Part shown: piece by piece, positions 36,487 through 47,822 of the stretch
Position numbering within the stretch: position 1 is the stretch's first letter
How the letters are laid out: each line of letters starts with the position of its first letter
Assembly (NCBI GenBank): GCA_016715325.1
Contig: JADKAL010000006.1
Span: 62,001-126,000 of the forward strand
DNA length: 64,000 bases
DNA from: Methylococcaceae bacterium
GTDB lineage: Bacteria > Pseudomonadota > Gammaproteobacteria > Methylococcales > Methylomonadaceae
Reading direction: 5' to 3'
Notes under the pieces: generated by a model
Database searches by the model: none
What the model was told of the DNA's origin: nothing
The model's input: only the letters and a program-made list of their open reading frames with translations
Made by a program: the position numbers and the translations under genes

Positions 36487-37710
36487 TTATTTTTTATCCG
36501 CCAAGCCCAACCAGCGTGCAAAAAACGGTAGGGAAAAGCCTTGAATCAGCACCGACGACACTACAATGAAACTGACGAGAACAAAAATTTCCCCTGCTTC
36601 TTCGAGACCCGCTGCCAATGGAAACGTGGCCAACACAATCGGGACCGATCCACGCAAACCGACCCAGGAAACCAACAACTTTTGTCTAAGCCCGATCTTT
36701 GCCCAAAACAGACTGATAAAAACACTGAATGGACGCGCCACAAACATCAGAAATAGACTGATGGCAATAGCAACCCCGGCCAACGAAGGCAGTTCGGCCT
36801 TGTAAGGAACCGACAGCATACCCAGCGTTAAAAACATAACAATTTGCATCAGCCAAGCGAAACTATCATGAAAGGCACCAATGTAGTGCTGATGGGCCAC
36901 TTCACGGTTGCCTGCCACGAGACCAGCGACATAGACCGCTAAAAAACCATTACCTTTTAGCAGAGAAGCACAACTGTAGGTCAACAGTACCAACGCAATT
37001 GAAGCGATGGCATATAATCCAGCCGAACTTAACTTCAAACGATTTAACAGCCAAACCATGAATCTTCCTGCGCCATAGCCAATACTCAGTCCGATCACCA
37101 GTTGTGAAACCAAGAACAGCAGACCTTGCAACAGCGAAGTTTCACCACTGCCTTTGACGAAACCTAGCAAGGTAATAGTCAATAGAACAGCCATTGGATC
37201 GTTGCTGCTGGATTCCAATTCCAATAAGGGTTGCAATTGGCCTTTTAACGTGATGCTGCTAGAACGTAATACTGAAAAGACCGCCGCCGCATCGGTGGAG
37301 GAGACTATAGCTGCCAAAAGTAAACCTTCGGCAAAGGTAATGCCATGGATGCCGACGGAAAATGAACTAAATGAACCGAGCACAAACCAAGTAAAACTGC
37401 CCAATAACAACATGGTGATTAAAACACCGAAGGTTGAAAGGCATAATCCTTGCCACAATATTGGGCGGATATTTGCCCATTGCGAATCGAGTCCCCCGGT
37501 AAACAAAATGAAAATAAGTGCAAAATCACCAATAAATTTGGCAATGTCTGGACTCTTGACTTCGAATATTCCAAATTCAGCTATCAACCAGCCGGTTAAT
37601 AAAAAAAATAGCAATGAAGGTATTCCAACCTTATTAGCCAATTTACTGGAAAAAATACTGATCAGTAACAAAACTGCGGCAGCTAGGCTAACGGATTCTA
37701 TGGTTGGCAT
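36487..37710 (-). CDS. CPA1-type K+/H+ or Na+/H+ antiporter (NhaP2-like), membrane domain only
   Basis: 407 residues with about 12 helices. Key CPA1 motifs are LFTGGLDSQW, SSTDAAAVFSVLRSS and the ion-binding LELESSSNDPMAVLLTITLLGF (Asn-Asp pair). The LVSWVGLRGSVPIVLATFPL helix is also present. The C-terminal TrkA_C/regulatory domain usual in NhaP2 is absent: the protein stops just after the last helix (FFARWLGLADKK). It could exchange K+ or Na+ for H+ across the inner membrane. Confidence 0.85.
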   Translation of the reverse strand: MPTIESVSLAAAVLLLISIFSSKLANKVGIPSLLFFLLTGWLIAEFGIFEVKSPDIAKFIGDFALIFILFTGGLDSQWANIRPILWQGLCLSTFGVLITMLLLGSFTWFVLGSFSSFSVGIHGITFAEGLLLAAIVSSTDAAAVFSVLRSSSITLKGQLQPLLELESSSNDPMAVLLTITLLGFVKGSGETSLLQGLLFLVSQLVIGLSIGYGAGRFMVWLLNRLKLSSAGLYAIASIALVLLTYSCASLLKGNGFLAVYVAGLVAGNREVAHQHYIGAFHDSFAWLMQIVMFLTLGMLSVPYKAELPSLAGVAIAISLFLMFVARPFSVFISLFWAKIGLRQKLLVSWVGLRGSVPIVLATFPLAAGLEEAGEIFVLVSFIVVSSVLIQGFSLPFFARWLGLADKK

Positions 37711-37832
37711 GGAGTATTTATTGAAATAATAGAAATCATGCTTTTTGCGGCATAAATGATCAAGATATTATTGGCACAAGGCGAATTCATACTCAATTTT
37801 TGAATTACCATCCTTTTTATTACGGCTATGCT

Positions 37833-37985
37833 TTAATTCCTTTCACTTTGCATTCTTTCTTTACCTTTCAAGTCCACGGTTTCCACAGTAATATTTGCAT
37901 CCGCAGCGGTTTGCTGAAAGTCTTCGATGGTTTCCAGGATGTCGTGGTCGATGAACTTTGTTTTCGAGCCGTATATAATAAGTGA
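37833..37985 (-). pseudogene. SulP-family anion transporter, C-terminal fragment
   Basis: About 50 codons ending in TAA at 37833. The sequence KFIDHDILETIEDFQQTAADA and NITVETVDLKG matches the end of the SulP permease cytoplasmic domain. The upstream part is absent and replaced by unrelated DNA next to an IS3 relic. Confidence 0.6.
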
Positions 37986-38077
37986 GCCCCTTCAAAAGGA
38001 ACTGGCACTCACTTTCATCACACGGCATAATACGGTCACTTGATTAGTCTTCTTTTACTTCAAGATAAACACGTATT

Positions 38078-38429
38078 TTATCCGATTTCCTTGGCAAAGC
38101 CTGTCCTGAGCGAAGCCGAAGGCAAGACTGCCTTTTTTATGATTTCACGCTCAATATGTAACTGTTCGATTTCTTTGCGTAGCCGTATCATTTCAGCTTG
38201 GTCCGCTAAGTTTAAGGTGCCGTCTTGGTGCTAGATGGACTCGTAGGTCCGCGTTCTGCCCTCGACCTGTTCCGCTAAATGAAATCCCTAAGCTATCGGC
38301 CGCTTGTTGATGGGGATAGCCTTGTTCAGTTATCAACTTTACGGTAGCTTGTTTAAATTCTAATGTGAATTTAGGATTGGGGCGTTTTATTTGAATCCGC
38401 GGATTATTAAACTTTACTTCTTATGACAT
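38078..38429 (-). pseudogene. IS3-family OrfA relic carrying a REP-like insert
   Basis: Decayed OrfA: KFTLEFKQATVKLITEQGYP and HQQAADSLG, then after frame changes LADQAEMIRLRKEIEQLHIEREIIKKA. The normal ending KKAxxFFAKE is interrupted by ten codons (VLPSASLRTG) encoded by a REP-type sequence, after which FAKEIG and a stop follow. OrfB is missing. Confidence 0.7.
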
Positions 38430-39236
38430 TATAAACCTGTCTCTAGAAGGGTCCGGTTTAATTAAATCATTACACCATCTGATGCTGTTCTGAAATTGTT
38501 ACGTAGCCATAAATTCAAAGTATATTGAAAAAGATAGGACATGAACATTTTACAATTGATAGAACTTGAAAAAAAGAAATAGCCAGTTTTAGCCAATGTG
38601 CCCTTATAAGAAAATTCTTCTAAAACTACTTGAAAATATGATTAATTTATCGTAAGAAGAAGATAATAATTTCAATAATGAATTTTCAACCTGAAATTTA
38701 ATGTTCCAATATGGCATCAATTCTAGTTTATTCTAATTCCTTGTGCGCTAAACTCCTTTGTATTTGCAGGTATCTGCTGCTGCCCCCCGCATACTGACTT
38801 ATATCAGTTGGCCAGCCCTGGTTTTTTTACCAATGGCTCTTTTTAGGGGAAGCACACTATATTATCAGGGCAATATCAGGCCTAACCAGAATGCGCCAAG
38901 GTTGCATTCATTTCTTTAGGCAAAACCCAGTGTCCTTGTCAGAGAGAGGGATTGAAGATTAGCCATAATGAGTATTTTGCGTATGTAAACCTAGACCGTG
39001 CTAAATGACTCCGAAATCGATCATATTAAGGAATCTCTGAACAAGTTAATTTCATTCATGGTTCGACAAGCTCACCACGAGCGGAATCAACCACTTATAA
39101 TTCGTCCTGAGTTAGTCGAAGGACTTAAACAGAGCTTCCTTAAGTACATAATAAGCAATCGGCACTAGCCTAATACGCTTAATGCTTCATTTAACCAAGG
39201 ATCGCAACCCTTATTAAAACCAAAAATTGACTAGCC
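38430..39236. other. Intergenic with REP at 39056-39125
   Basis: About 800 bp of AT-rich DNA upstream of kaiC with no supported gene. At 39056 lies a REP pair (ATGGTTCGACAAGCTCACCA and CGTCCTGAGTTAGTCGAAGG). The promoter of the Kai operon should lie here but no clear element is visible. Confidence 0.5.
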
Positions 39237-40976
39237 ATGGCAAAAAAGAACAATAAACAGCCAACTCCATTTACCACCCTGCCTAAATCGCCCACGGGTA
39301 TCCAGGGTCTTGATGAAATCACCGGCGGTGGCCTGCCGACAGGCCGCCCTACGCTCGTTTGCGGCGGCGCCGGGTGCGGCAAGACGATGCTGTCGATAGA
39401 ATTTCTGGTGCGCGGGGCGACTCAGTTTGGTGAACCGGGCGTGTTCATGATGTTCGAAGAAAACGCGGAGGAACTCAGCGCCAATGTCCGTTCGCTCGGC
39501 TTCGACCTGGATCGGCTTGAGGCCGAACAACAGATCGTGCTCGACCATGTCCACATAGAACGCAGTGAAATCGAGGAAACCGGCGAATATGATCTTGAAG
39601 GTTTGTTTATCCGCCTTGGCTACGCGATTGACACCATTGGCGCCAAGCGTCTGGTTCTCGACTCCATTGAAGCGTTGTTTGGCGGTCTGCCCAATGAGGG
39701 GATTTTACGCGCTGAACTGCGCCGGTTGTTCCGGTGGTTGAAGAACCGCGGCATGACCGCAATCATTACCGGCGAAAAAGGCGAAAACACGCTGACGCGC
39801 TATGGGTTGGAAGAATACGTGGCTGATTGCGTGATTGTGCTCGATCATCGTGTGACCGAACAGATTTCCACCCGCCGGTTGCGGGTACTGAAGTATCGCG
39901 GCACGGCACACGGCATGAACGAGTATCCCTTTCTCATTGGTGAGCGCGGCTTCTCGGTGTTACCGATCACCTCCTTACGGCTCGACCATGAAGCCTCTAC
40001 AAAGCGCATCTCCACGGGCATTGACAGCTTGAATGCCATGCTGGGGGGAAAAGGCGTATACCGCGGCAGTAGTGTACTGGTTTCCGGATCGCCGGGTACC
40101 GGCAAGAGCAGCTTAGGTGCAAAGTTTTGCGAAACCGCTTGCCTCAACGGCGAGCGTACCCTATTGTTCGCTTATGAGGAATCGCCCGCGCAAATCCTGC
40201 GTAACATGCGCTCTGTTGGAATTGATCTCGATCCCTGGATGAAAAAAGGGCTGCTCCAGATTCATTCGTCGCGCCCAACGCTGCACGGGTTGGAGCAACA
40301 TTTGGTGATGATGCACGACACGGTACGCGCCTTCAATCCTGCAGTGGTTGTCGTCGACCCAATTAGCAACCTTACCATGGAGCGCAACGAAGGCGAGGTG
40401 AAACCGACCCTGATGCGGCTCATCGATTTCCTCAAGCAGCAGCAGGTCACCACTCTGTTCACTAGCCTTACATCGGGCAGCTGTGCAACGCCGGAGGATT
40501 CGCAAGTGGGTATTTCTTCGCTGATGGACACCTGGCTGCTGCTGCGCAATGTGGAGTTCAACGGCGAACGCAACCGTACGATTTATGTGTTGAAATCGCG
40601 AGGTATGCCGCACTCAAACCAAGTGCGCGAATTCGTGCTGAGCGATAAGGGAATCGACTTGGTGGATGTTTACCTGGGCACTGACCGTATGCTCACCGGA
40701 ACAGCAAGGGTCGCACAGGAAGTCCAGGAACGCGCCGCCGCCGAATTGCACTGCCAGGATCATGAACGCAAATTGCGGCAGCTTGCCAGCAAACAAAAAG
40801 CCATCGAAGCTCAAATCGCCGCGTTACAAGCCGAGGCTGAGGCGGAAGCCGCGGAGGTGAACTTTGCCATCGCCCAAGAAACCTTGCAGGAACTAGCCAG
40901 CCAGCAAAACAGCAAGGCAATGGCACAATTACGCGGCGGCCTTACCAATAACAAGCGAGAGGGCAAAAGAAAATGA
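39237..40976 (+). CDS. kaiC: KaiC-like tandem RecA-type ATPase
   Basis: 579 residues with two KaiC domains. CI has Walker A GGAGCGKT (43-50) and catalytic Glu74/Glu75. CII has Walker A GSPGTGKS (284-291) and Glu314/Glu315. The segment VGISSLMDT aligns with the cyanobacterial phosphorylation site, giving Ser427/Ser428 where KaiC has Ser/Thr. The ~85-residue tail is Ala/Gln/Glu-rich and probably coiled coil ([20 protein letters not shown]), unlike the KaiA-binding tail. It overlaps the first kaiB by 4 bp. There is no kaiA, so this is a clock-like switch or timer, not a proven clock. Confidence 0.95.
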   Translation: MAKKNNKQPTPFTTLPKSPTGIQGLDEITGGGLPTGRPTLVCGGAGCGKTMLSIEFLVRGATQFGEPGVFMMFEENAEELSANVRSLGFDLDRLEAEQQIVLDHVHIERSEIEETGEYDLEGLFIRLGYAIDTIGAKRLVLDSIEALFGGLPNEGILRAELRRLFRWLKNRGMTAIITGEKGENTLTRYGLEEYVADCVIVLDHRVTEQISTRRLRVLKYRGTAHGMNEYPFLIGERGFSVLPITSLRLDHEASTKRISTGIDSLNAMLGGKGVYRGSSVLVSGSPGTGKSSLGAKFCETACLNGERTLLFAYEESPAQILRNMRSVGIDLDPWMKKGLLQIHSSRPTLHGLEQHLVMMHDTVRAFNPAVVVVDPISNLTMERNEGEVKPTLMRLIDFLKQQQVTTLFTSLTSGSCATPEDSQVGISSLMDTWLLLRNVEFNGERNRTIYVLKSRGMPHSNQVREFVLSDKGIDLVDVYLGTDRMLTGTARVAQEVQERAAAELHCQDHERKLRQLASKQKAIEAQIAALQAEAEAEAAEVNFAIAQETLQELASQQNSKAMAQLRGGLTNNKREGKRK

Positions 40977-41293
40977 TGGAGGATACCCAATCAGAACAAA
41001 ATTGCCCAGAAGTAGTCCAATACGAGCTGCGTCTTTATGTGGCTGGCCAGACCGCAAAATCGCTCGCTGCCTTTGCCAACCTAAAACGCATCTGCGAGAG
41101 CCACTTACATGGTGAGTACCGTATTGAAGTTATCGACTTGATCAAAACCCCGCAGCTCGCCGCCGGTGACCAGATCCTTGCTGTGCCGACGTTGGTGCGC
41201 CGGCTACCGGAACCGATCAAGAAAATTATCGGCGACCTGTCCAATGAAGAACGGGTGCTCGTCGGCCTTGACATTCAGCCAGTGGAGGTTTGA
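40973..41293 (+). CDS. kaiB: KaiB-like protein 1
   Basis: 106 residues of thioredoxin-like KaiB fold ([75 protein letters not shown]). The ATG overlaps the kaiC stop (ATGATGG), implying translational coupling. KaiB binds the KaiC CI ring in cyanobacteria after fold switching. Confidence 0.95.
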   Translation: MMEDTQSEQNCPEVVQYELRLYVAGQTAKSLAAFANLKRICESHLHGEYRIEVIDLIKTPQLAAGDQILAVPTLVRRLPEPIKKIIGDLSNEERVLVGLDIQPVEV

Positions 41294-41299
41294 GATAAG

Positions 41300-41644
41300 A
41301 TGCCAAAAATCGATTCTAACCCGACTGAATTTAACGCGATGGAAACGGCCCTCGTCGATCAGTCCAATGCCCGCTACCTCCTGAAGCTTTACATTACCGG
41401 CACCACGCCGAGTTCCACGAAAGCGCTTGTCAATATCCGCAAGATTTGTGAGGAACACCTGCATGGGCGTTACGACTTGGAGGTCATCGACATCTCCCAA
41501 CACCCGACATTGGCGGAAGGCGAACAAATCATCGCCGCGCCAACTTTGATCAAAAAGTTGCCGTTGCCCTTGCGCCGCTTCATTGGTGACATGTCGCAGA
41601 CAGAGCGCATCCTGATCGGACTCGACCTGCGCAATGTGGGCTGA
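41300..41644 (+). CDS. kaiB: KaiB-like protein 2
   Basis: 114 residues, paralogous to the upstream KaiB (LLKLYITGTTPSSTKALVNIRKICEEHL, LEVIDISQHPTLAEGEQIIAAPTLIKKLPLP, GDMSQTERILIGLDL), with a ~20-residue N-terminal extension. It starts 6 bp after the first kaiB. Two divergent KaiBs for one KaiC suggest separate partners, perhaps one for the adjacent kinase; this is inference. Confidence 0.95.
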   Translation: MPKIDSNPTEFNAMETALVDQSNARYLLKLYITGTTPSSTKALVNIRKICEEHLHGRYDLEVIDISQHPTLAEGEQIIAAPTLIKKLPLPLRRFIGDMSQTERILIGLDLRNVG

Positions 41645-41678
41645 CCAGGTTCCTTCTGCGTAAACCTGCTGCTCCTTA

Positions 41679-44600
41679 ATGCCGACTCAACCGCCCAACG
41701 AAAAAGCCCTTCTCGCAGAAAACGCCGAGTTGCGCTCCCGGCTGGAGGAAGCCGAAGAAACCCTGCGTGCCATCCGCAGTGGCGAGGTGGACGCGCTGGT
41801 GGTGGAAGGCCCCATCGGCCCAAAAGTTTACACGCTACAGAGCGCGGATGCCGTATCGAACCGCTTCCGCGGCGACATCCTTACCCAGATCAATGATGTG
41901 GTGATCGCAACGGACCTCGAACAGCGCATCACTTATTTTAACGCTGCCGCCGAGCGCCAATATGGCGTCCGCGCTGTTAACGTGCTTGGGCGTCATATCG
42001 ACGAGGTTTATACCAAGCACTGGCCAAGTCCAGAAGCGGAAGCTGCCGTGTGGGCTGCACTACGCGAGCGCGGCGAATGGCAGGGGGAAGCGATTCACCG
42101 CACCTTCGATGGCCGCGAGTTCTATGTCGATGCCAGCGTCAGCAAGCTACATGATAATGATGGCGCTAATAGTGGCATGCTCGCCGTCATCCGTGACATT
42201 ACAGAACGCAAACAAAACCAAAAGCTACTGGATGAAAGTCAACAGCGTTATGCCGGGATTGTCCAGTCGGCGATGGATGCAGTGATTACTGTTGATCACA
42301 CTTATAATATTTTGGTGTTCAACCCCGCAGCGGAGCTTATGTTCGGCTGCCCGGCGGATGAAGCTATGGGGGGATCGCTCGAACGGTTTATCCCCGAGAA
42401 GTTTCGCCACGCCCATGACTTACATATTCGTGCGTTCGGACGCACCGCCAACGCTATCCGTACAATGGGCAGTGTGGGCAGGGTGACTGGCCTCCGCGCC
42501 AATGGCAAGGAATTCCCAATCGAAGTGTCCATATCCCAGTCCGGAACCGAGGGTGCGAAACTATTTACCGCCATCCTGCGCGACATTTCGGATCGGGTAC
42601 ACGCAGAAACTATTTTGAAAGAACAGCTTAGGTTGCAAGATCAAGTCACCAAGATTGCGGCATCGGTGCCTGGTCTGATTTGTGCCTTTAGGATGCGTCC
42701 GGACGGCTCATCTCATGCCCTATGCCAGCCCTGCGGTCGAATCCGTACTTGGACTTAGCGCCGAAACTGTGGCAGAAAATTTCAGCCCCGTCTTTACCCG
42801 CATCCATCCTGACGATATCGGCAAAGTTAATGAAACTACCGCCGAATCCGCCCGTAACTTAAAGCCCTGGCATGACGAATTCAGGTATTCGCATCCAACG
42901 AAAGGCGAACTATGGCTCGAAAGCCATTCCATTCCCCAACAGGAGGCAGACGGCAGTATTCTTTGGCAGGGTTATATCCAAGATGTTACTGGACGTAAAC
43001 TGGCGGAAACAGCATTAGAAATTAAGGAACGCGAACTACGGCTGATTATGGACGCGACCCCGGCACTGCTTTCTTACTTAGATACTGATTTCAGGTATTT
43101 GCGGGTCAATAAGACTTACGAAAACTGGTTTTGCCTGCATCAGAAACAAATCCTCGGACATGCGGCGCGGGAAATTCTCGGCGAAAAAGCCTGGGGTATT
43201 GTTAGCCCCTATCTCGAACGGGCGCGGTCCGGAGAACGGGTAAGCTTTGATTATCAGATACCTTATGGGACAGGCAGACCGCGGTGGGTGCACGGAAACT
43301 ATATTCCCGACAAGGATGCAAACGGCAATGTCAAAGGTGTCGTCGTGCATGTCACCGATATTGATGATAGAAAAAAGCGGAACTGGAACGGCAAAAATTC
43401 GTTTCCCTCGCTAATAACAGCCAGGAGTTTATCGGCATATGCGACATGAATTTCATGCCGTTCTACGCTAACCCCGCCGGGATTAAGCTGGTCGGACTGG
43501 ACAGCCTTGAGCAAGCTATAAAAACGCCTGTGCAAGAATTTTTCTTTCCCGAAGACCAGGCTTTCATTCTCGAGGTGTTTTTCCCTCAGGTAATGCGTGA
43601 AAAACGCGGACAAGTGGAAATCCGCTTCCGCCATTTCAAGACCGGATCCGCCCTCTGGATGATCTATAACGTTTTCTATATTACCAACGACCAAGGTGAA
43701 CCGGTTGGCCTTGCTACCGTAAGCCAAGATATCACTGCCCGCAAACAGGCAGAGTTGGCCTTGGTGGAAAGTGAGCGACAAAAAAGGTTTCTCGCCGACA
43801 TTCTGGAGCATGCGGACCAGCCTTTTGCAGTCGGTAATCCAGACGGACGGCTGGAGTATATTAACCATGCCCTTGAACGGCTTACGGGATTTAGCCGCGT
43901 TGAACTATTGGCGATGGATTGGGCGACGGAACTGACACCGCCCGAATGGAAAACGATTGAGCTGGCCAAACTTGCGGAACTTCAGCATAACCATAGGGCT
44001 ATCCGTTATGAAAAAGAATATTATCGTAAGATTGGCACACGAGTACCGATTGAGCTTCTGGTGGAAATGGTGTCTGACGAGGCAGGACGGCCACTCCATT
44101 ATTATGCCTTTATAACCGACCTTACTGAACGCAAGCAGGCGGAAGCCGCTTTGCGCGAAAGCGAAGAACGGATGCGGCTGGCGACTGAAACGACGGGGGT
44201 AGGTATTTGGGAATGGAATGTCATAACCAACCAGGTGCGCTGGGATGACCAGATGTTTCGGATCTATGGCATCGCCCCCACACGAGACGGGTTTGTTGAC
44301 TTCACTACGTGGAGCGCTACTGTTTTACCAGAAGATTTGCCCTATCAAGAAGAAGTGTTGCAAAACACGGCCCGCCAAGGCGGGCGTAGCGCCCGCGAAT
44401 TTCGTATTCGGCGGTCTGGCGATAAGGAAATCCGCTACATCAACGCCGTAGAAACAGCCCGAATAAATGACTTAGGAGCTATCGAGTGGGTGGTGGGGAC
44501 AAATCTCGACAATACCGACCTAAAGCTTGCAACAGAAGCGCTACAAGCAAGCGAGGAAAGGCTGGGGCTCGGCGTGCAGGTGGCAGAATTGGCGCTGGCA

Positions 44601-46451
44601 GAGGTAGACTATAATTCAGGACAGAACTATCTAAGTGCCAAGGCAGCACAATTGTTTGGGTTGGGCGACGCGGAGATAGTGGTGCCGCGTGAGGCAGTCC
44701 ATGCAACGTTCCATCCCGATGAACGTACTGAATTGCTTCGCCTTATTGATGAGTGTCTCAGCCCTTCTGGCAGCGGATGGTTCGATATGAGCCATCGGGT
44801 GATTTTACCCAACGGCACAGTGCGTTGGTTACATGTGCGTAAGCAGGTAACTTTCACAGGTGAAGGCAAAGCCCGTAGACCCATAAAAGCCACTCTCGCG
44901 TTACACGATATAACGGCGGAAAAACAAGCTATCGAGGTTGTCCGTACAAGTGAAATGTTTGTCCGTGGCGTGCTGAACTCCTTGCCCGAACACGTCGTTG
45001 TGTTGGATGCCAACGGGGAAATTACTGCCGTAAATGAACCGTGGGAGCGCTTCGCAAGCGAGAATGCTGGTACACCCCACGCCGTCTCCAAGGGGGCAAA
45101 TTATCTTGAAATCTGCCGTAGTTCATCTGCAGCGGGTGATCGCTACGCGCACCAGGCACTTACCGGTTTGGAAGACTTATTCGCCAACCGTCGGCAGGAA
45201 TTCGTCATGGAATATCCTTGCCCAACGGCTAGTCTAAATCGATGGTTCCTTATGCAGGCAAAACGCACCAACCAAGGCATCGATGGAATCATCCTTAGCC
45301 ATGTCGACATCACCGAACGCAAACGCACCGAGGATGAATTGCGTAATGCCCAAGCCCGTCTCGCCCTCGTCATCGAAGAGGTAAAAGCGAGTTATTGGGA
45401 TTGGGATTTAAAAACTAACAAGCTTTATATTTCTCCCGAATGGAACCGGCAGCTTGGCTTGGATGAAGAAGAGTCACTTCTCCAATGGGATAGAAAGAAT
45501 GACCGTCTGCACCCGGACGACCGTCCTATGGTAACTGTCGCAACAGAAAACTATATCGCTGGCCGGCTACCGAACTTAGAATTACAGTTCCGTCTACGCC
45601 ACAAAGACGGCTCTTACCGCTGGATTCACTCACGTGGCGCGTTGTTACGAGACGAAGATAAACAACCCATAAGGTTAATGGGCCTTAACCTGGATATAAC
45701 GGACTACATCAAGGATAAGGAGTTGAGCAAGGGACGTGATGAGATGGAAAAATCATTCCGCTTATATGTCGCCATCCAGACGGCTGCGGCTATCGCTCAT
45801 GAATTGAACCAACCGCTTACTGCCATCTCTTATTATGCTTATGTGATGAAAGACATGTTGACATCGAGCACCCCGAATCCGCAAAAGCTTGTCAAAGTTA
45901 TGGAAAAGTGTGACGTACAGGCACAGCGTGCAGGCGATGTTATTAAACAATTAACGTCTCTGTTGCATAAAGGCGAGACAAATATCGAGCCTCTCAATAT
46001 CAATAAATCTGTCAATTTCGCGTGCGATCTTGTCAAATCAAACGGTTATCACGATAAAATTAAACTTAAACTTAATCTTACCGATGATTTACCATTAGTG
46101 ACATCAAACGCCCTGCAAATACAAAAAGTGCTGGTCAATTTAATCAATAATGCCCTCGAATCCATGAATGAAAGTGGAATACAGGAAGGAACGGTTACGG
46201 TGACAACATGCCGTCACCCTGAGACTCAAACGATGGCCAGGGTAACCGTATGCGACAGTGGTAAAGGTGCGACAGATAGTGATGTCCTGAGCAAAATGTT
46301 CCAACCCTTTTATACCACTAAGCCCAAAGGATTAGGCATGGGACTCGCAATCAGCCGTGCCCTGGTCGTAGCCCATGGCGGAAAAATGTGGGCTGAGCCA
46401 AACGCCGATAGGGGCATCAGCGTCCACTTTACCTTACCTTTTGTGTCATGA
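41679..46451 (+). pseudogene. Giant multi-PAS sensor histidine kinase, two frameshifts
   Basis: Three consecutive frames (to 42758, 42682-43449, 43446-46451) read as one protein of about 1590 residues. It starts with a coiled coil (NAELRSRLEEAEETLRAI), followed by roughly nine PAS/PAC domains, each ending in a DITERK-type PAC signature. The C-terminus carries HisKA (AAIAHELNQPLTAISYYAY, phospho-His in HELNQP) and HATPase (NALESMNE, DSGKGA, GLGMGLAISRALV). Two bases are missing near 42709 and one A near 43378. The Kai operon context suggests it senses redox, oxygen or light. Conserved sequence on both sides of each break leaves sequencing error possible. Confidence 0.85.
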
Positions 46452-46860
46452 ACGCCCAACCCCGCGTCTTTATCGTCGATGATGACGAGGCTGTCCGTGA
46501 CGGCCTTGAGATGGTCATGTAAACTGTCGGCTTGGCTTGCCTGACTTTATCAGCCAGCTGATCGAACATGTCCAGGCGGAGTTACTACACGTAGTTCAAT
46601 TGCAGGAACAAAATAAGGTTGATGTGGATTTCCGTAAACGTCTAAATTCCCTGACGCCCCGCGAAATGGATATCTTGCCACTGACAATTGCGGGAATTCC
46701 CAATAAGGAAATAGCCCAGCAATTGGGCGTCAGTTTTCGTACCGTTGAACTTCATCGAACCAATATCTTAAGGAAAACAGGGGCAAGCAATTTTTTGGAA
46801 TTAGCTCACCAGTGCGAAGTCTGTAGAGTTTCGTTTGAATCTCAACAAGAAAACTCATAA
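46448..46860 (+). pseudogene. FixJ-type response regulator, receiver mostly deleted
   Basis: ATG 46448 overlaps the kinase stop (ATGA). The start of a receiver (MNAQPRVFIVDDDEAVRDGL) reaches TAA at 46520 where the paralogue has Glu, then GLACL. Sequence then jumps, in another frame, to the linker and an intact LuxR-type HTH (LTPREMDILPLTIAGIPNKEIAQQLGVSFRTVELHRTNIL). The phospho-acceptor Asp is lost. It was the kinase's cognate DNA-binding partner. Confidence 0.85.
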
Positions 46861-47219
46861 TCCGAGCCTGCTGATCTATATTGTAAATGCAGGTTCTATG
46901 CACATTTAGCAAGAGCACTAAATCTTCAACTTTCAACTACTCGCGGTTTTTTTTACGGAAGGTTGATAATGCCATCCATAATCTATGTGTTATCCCCTAC
47001 GGGCTTGCGCGTATGTTAATTTGTTCAGATATCCCTTTTAATACACCCCAAGGGCGATTCTCGAATAGCTAAACAATTTCATATAGGCAACCCTATTAAA
47101 TTTTGATGTTTAGTGTTTATACCTTCACGTAGTGGATTGCCTGTCCTTTTTTGATGACGCGGTTTTTTGTATAGACAGCGTCCCGTTATAACTTATTCGG
47201 TTCCAATAGGAGTTATTCG
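46861..47219. other. Intergenic with leader-element copy C (46985-47075)
   Basis: Copy C reads TGTTATCCCCTACGGGCTTG, then TTTTAATACACCCCAAGGGC and GATTCTCGAATAG. It lies about 150 bp before the hypothetical gene at 47220. No other feature is seen. Confidence 0.55.
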
Positions 47220-47546
47220 ATGGATTCAGATTACGATCTCTTTGAAATTGTCAAAGTCATTCGCGATTTTTGGCTCTTCGATGCCGAGTCTTATCAGCGG
47301 CAATATAGCACTACCCGAAGCCAGCCTCTGGCAGCCGGTTATTATGTCGTCACTTGGCCGGAAACTATTCGGATCAGACGATTTAACAAACAGGCTTCGT
47401 TCCATGGCCCTTATAAAAATCGTCAAGACGCACAAGCATTCATTTATACCATGCGAGAGCACAAGTATAAATTGATCAAGCCACACAAAAGGTGGGCTTT
47501 AAGCCTTCCGAATACTGGCCCAATCGAAGAGCAAAAAGTTGCCTGA
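47220..47546 (+). CDS. Hypothetical protein downstream of shared leader
   Basis: 108 residues behind TAGGAG. An aromatic and acidic N-terminus (MDSDYDLFEIVKVIRDFWLF) is followed by a beta-rich central part (AAGYYVVTWPETIRIRRFNK) and a helix (NRQDAQAFIYTMREHKYKL). There is no membrane segment or signal peptide and no family is recognised. It lies between the two damaged kinase/regulator remnants. Confidence 0.55.
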   Translation: MDSDYDLFEIVKVIRDFWLFDAESYQRQYSTTRSQPLAAGYYVVTWPETIRIRRFNKQASFHGPYKNRQDAQAFIYTMREHKYKLIKPHKRWALSLPNTGPIEEQKVA

Positions 47547-47699
47547 CGAAGTTTTCGTACTGACAAGGGAAAGGCTGCAAAATTTCGACCTATTTTTGGT
47601 TGGAAGCCTGGGGTAACGGAATTTATATTTACCCAATACCAGGAAAATGACAACATGGCAATCGGATGGTAAGTTGGAGTCAAGTGCCACCAAAACTTC

Positions 47700-47822
47700 A
47701 GTATTATGCATGCGCTTTGCCATCAGCCGTACATTGGTGGGAGCACATGGTGGAAAAATGTGAGATGATCAAAATGCTGGTCTTGGCATCAGTATCAAGA
47801 CCAATTTAGCGTTCATGTCATG
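47700..47822 (+). pseudogene. Histidine kinase C-terminal remnant (duplicate)
   Basis: The reading FAISRTLVGAHGGKM-stop followed by NAGLGISIKTNLAFMS corresponds to the last ~35 residues of the large kinase (LAISRALVVAHGGKMWAEPN, RGISVHFTLPFVS). It is followed immediately by a response regulator, repeating the kinase-regulator junction at 46448. It is a duplicated or recombined remnant. Confidence 0.75.

Noticed and set aside
37154..37729. 191-codon plus-strand frame opposite the antiporter gene
   Set aside because: The minus strand encodes conserved CPA1 helices; this frame is its shadow.
39237..41644. A true circadian clock
   Set aside because: No kaiA is present and the KaiC tail differs; only a KaiC/KaiB-based switch or timer can be claimed.
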